A stretch of 5,723 nt of DNA from Planctomycetes bacterium RIFCSPHIGHO2_12_FULL_52_36 (GTDB taxonomy: Bacteria; Planctomycetota; Brocadiia; Brocadiales; Bathyanammoxibiaceae). Shown here piece after piece: positions 5,333 through 5,723 of this stretch. The position numbers were made by a program, and so were the translations under genes. Where the stretch lies: assembly GCA_001828545.1 (NCBI GenBank), contig MHYW01000068.1, positions 1-5,723 of the forward strand, given 5' to 3'. The notes below the pieces were generated by a model. That model saw only the letters and a program-made list of their open reading frames with translations. It made no database searches and had not been told where the DNA came from. Position 1 is the first letter of the stretch. Each line of letters begins with the position of its first letter.

Positions 5333-5360
5333 TTGACAAGCCATTATTTTCCTTTAAATT
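5333..5360 (+). promoter_or_regulatory. Sigma-70-type promoter for the DAHP synthase gene
   Basis: An exact -35 TTGACA at 5333-5338 is followed after 16 bases by the weaker -10 TAAATT at 5355-5360, placing a start near 5367 and an untranslated leader of about 75 bases. It is divergent from the tRNA-His promoter. The two -35 boxes sit in a perfect 8-base inverted repeat, TTGTCAAG (5299-5306) and CTTGACAA (5332-5339). Confidence 0.6.
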
Positions 5361-5369
5361 AGAGCGGAT

Positions 5370-5390
5370 GTCTCAATGGAGACCTTTTTC
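5370..5390 (+). promoter_or_regulatory. Small hairpin with T-run in the DAHP synthase leader
   Basis: GTCTC (5370-5374) and GAGAC (5379-5383) form a 5-bp stem with loop AATG, followed by a C and five T (5385-5389). It resembles a weak intrinsic terminator, but it would lie almost at the predicted RNA 5' end, where termination is unlikely; an RNA-stabilising 5' hairpin is the alternative. No leader peptide or T-box signature is visible. Confidence 0.35.
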
Positions 5391-5441
5391 TTGACCTTTC
5401 TTGCTCAGAGTGGATTTGCCCTTAGTAGATAGGAGTACATA

Positions 5442-5723
5442 ATGATTATCGTGATGAAACCAGGCTCCTCCAGAGAGGAGATAGACCATGTTGTCAAAAA
5501 AGTGGAGGGGGTAGGGCTTAAGGCAGTCCTCCTCCAGGGCACAGAGAGGAATGTCATTGCCTGCCTGGGGGATAAGCGGGATATAGCCCAGGACTTCTGG
5601 AACGCATTACCTGGGGTGGAAAAGGCAATGCCTATCCTCTCCCCTTACAAGATGGCCAGCCGGGAGGTAAAATCCACCAATACCGAAGTACTTTTGGGAA
5701 AATTCCCCTTTGGGGCCAAAAAG
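5442..5723 (+). CDS. aroF: 3-deoxy-7-phosphoheptulonate (DAHP) synthase, type I-beta, N-terminal part
   Basis: DAHP synthase joins phosphoenolpyruvate and erythrose 4-phosphate in the first step of aromatic amino acid synthesis, in the cytoplasm. The window holds 94 codons and ends inside the gene, without a stop. The start ATG at 5442 has AGGAG at 5431-5435, six bases upstream. The visible part is the ferredoxin-like regulatory domain typical of the I-beta class: MIIVMKPGSS at the start, a helix EEIDHVVKKVE, strands around TERNVIACLGD (34-44), and the conserved run PGVEKAMPILSPYK (57-70) followed by MASREVK. The catalytic barrel would begin just beyond the window edge. In related enzymes this domain binds tyrosine or phenylalanine for feedback control. 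The gene symbol is by family; some lineages call it aroG or aroA. Alternatives such as a fusion with chorismate mutase or prephenate enzymes cannot be excluded downstream. Confidence 0.93.
   Translation, partial: MIIVMKPGSSREEIDHVVKKVEGVGLKAVLLQGTERNVIACLGDKRDIAQDFWNALPGVEKAMPILSPYKMASREVKSTNTEVLLGKFPFGAKK

Overview
This window reads as bacterial chromosomal DNA. Genes are packed on both strands, TTG starts with good Shine-Dalgarno sequences are common, neighbouring genes overlap by 4 bases, and a lipoprotein signal peptide and a CCA-encoding tRNA are present. A diderm environmental bacterium fits. The lineage cannot be fixed from the sequence. The mix of a family-4 uracil-DNA glycosylase, a type I-beta DAHP synthase and many 7-base dispersed repeats reminds me of uncultured Nitrospirota, Planctomycetota or Desulfobacterota genomes, but that is recollection, not proof.

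Layout, left to right. A plus-strand group holds the 3' part of a family-4 uracil-DNA glycosylase (1-786), a PHP-family metal-dependent hydrolase (891-1652) and a TPR-repeat lipoprotein (1649-2644); the last two probably overlap by ATGA. It converges on a minus-strand operon: a fused HAD phosphatase / membrane CTP-dependent lipid-kinase-like protein (4907-3678), then the RuvX/YqgF Holliday-junction resolvase (3654-3235), then a macrodomain ADP-ribose hydrolase-like protein (3238-2726). Further upstream on the minus strand is a clear tRNA-His(GTG) (5205-5129), with its own promoter. Divergent to it, at the right edge, is the N-terminal ferredoxin-like domain of a type I-beta DAHP synthase (5442 to the window end), the first enzyme of the shikimate pathway.

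The most unusual feature lies between and partly inside the genes. Degenerate 7-base tandem repeats (TACTGCC/GGCAGTA-like), often arranged as facing inverted arms, occur at four sites: 1678-1746, 2623-2729, 5029-5096 and 5213-5285. They encode the hydrophobic part of the TPR lipoprotein signal peptide and its C-terminal tail, overlap the stop codons of both convergent genes, and make up much of the tRNA-His leader. A separate nested inverted repeat lies at 4928-5025.

Functionally this is a mixed housekeeping neighbourhood (DNA repair and recombination, ADP-ribose metabolism, lipid phosphate chemistry, tRNA, aromatic amino acid synthesis). I see no phage, defence, CRISPR or insertion-sequence gene. 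The best candidates for something new are the phosphatase-kinase fusion and the repeat family that has entered coding sequence.
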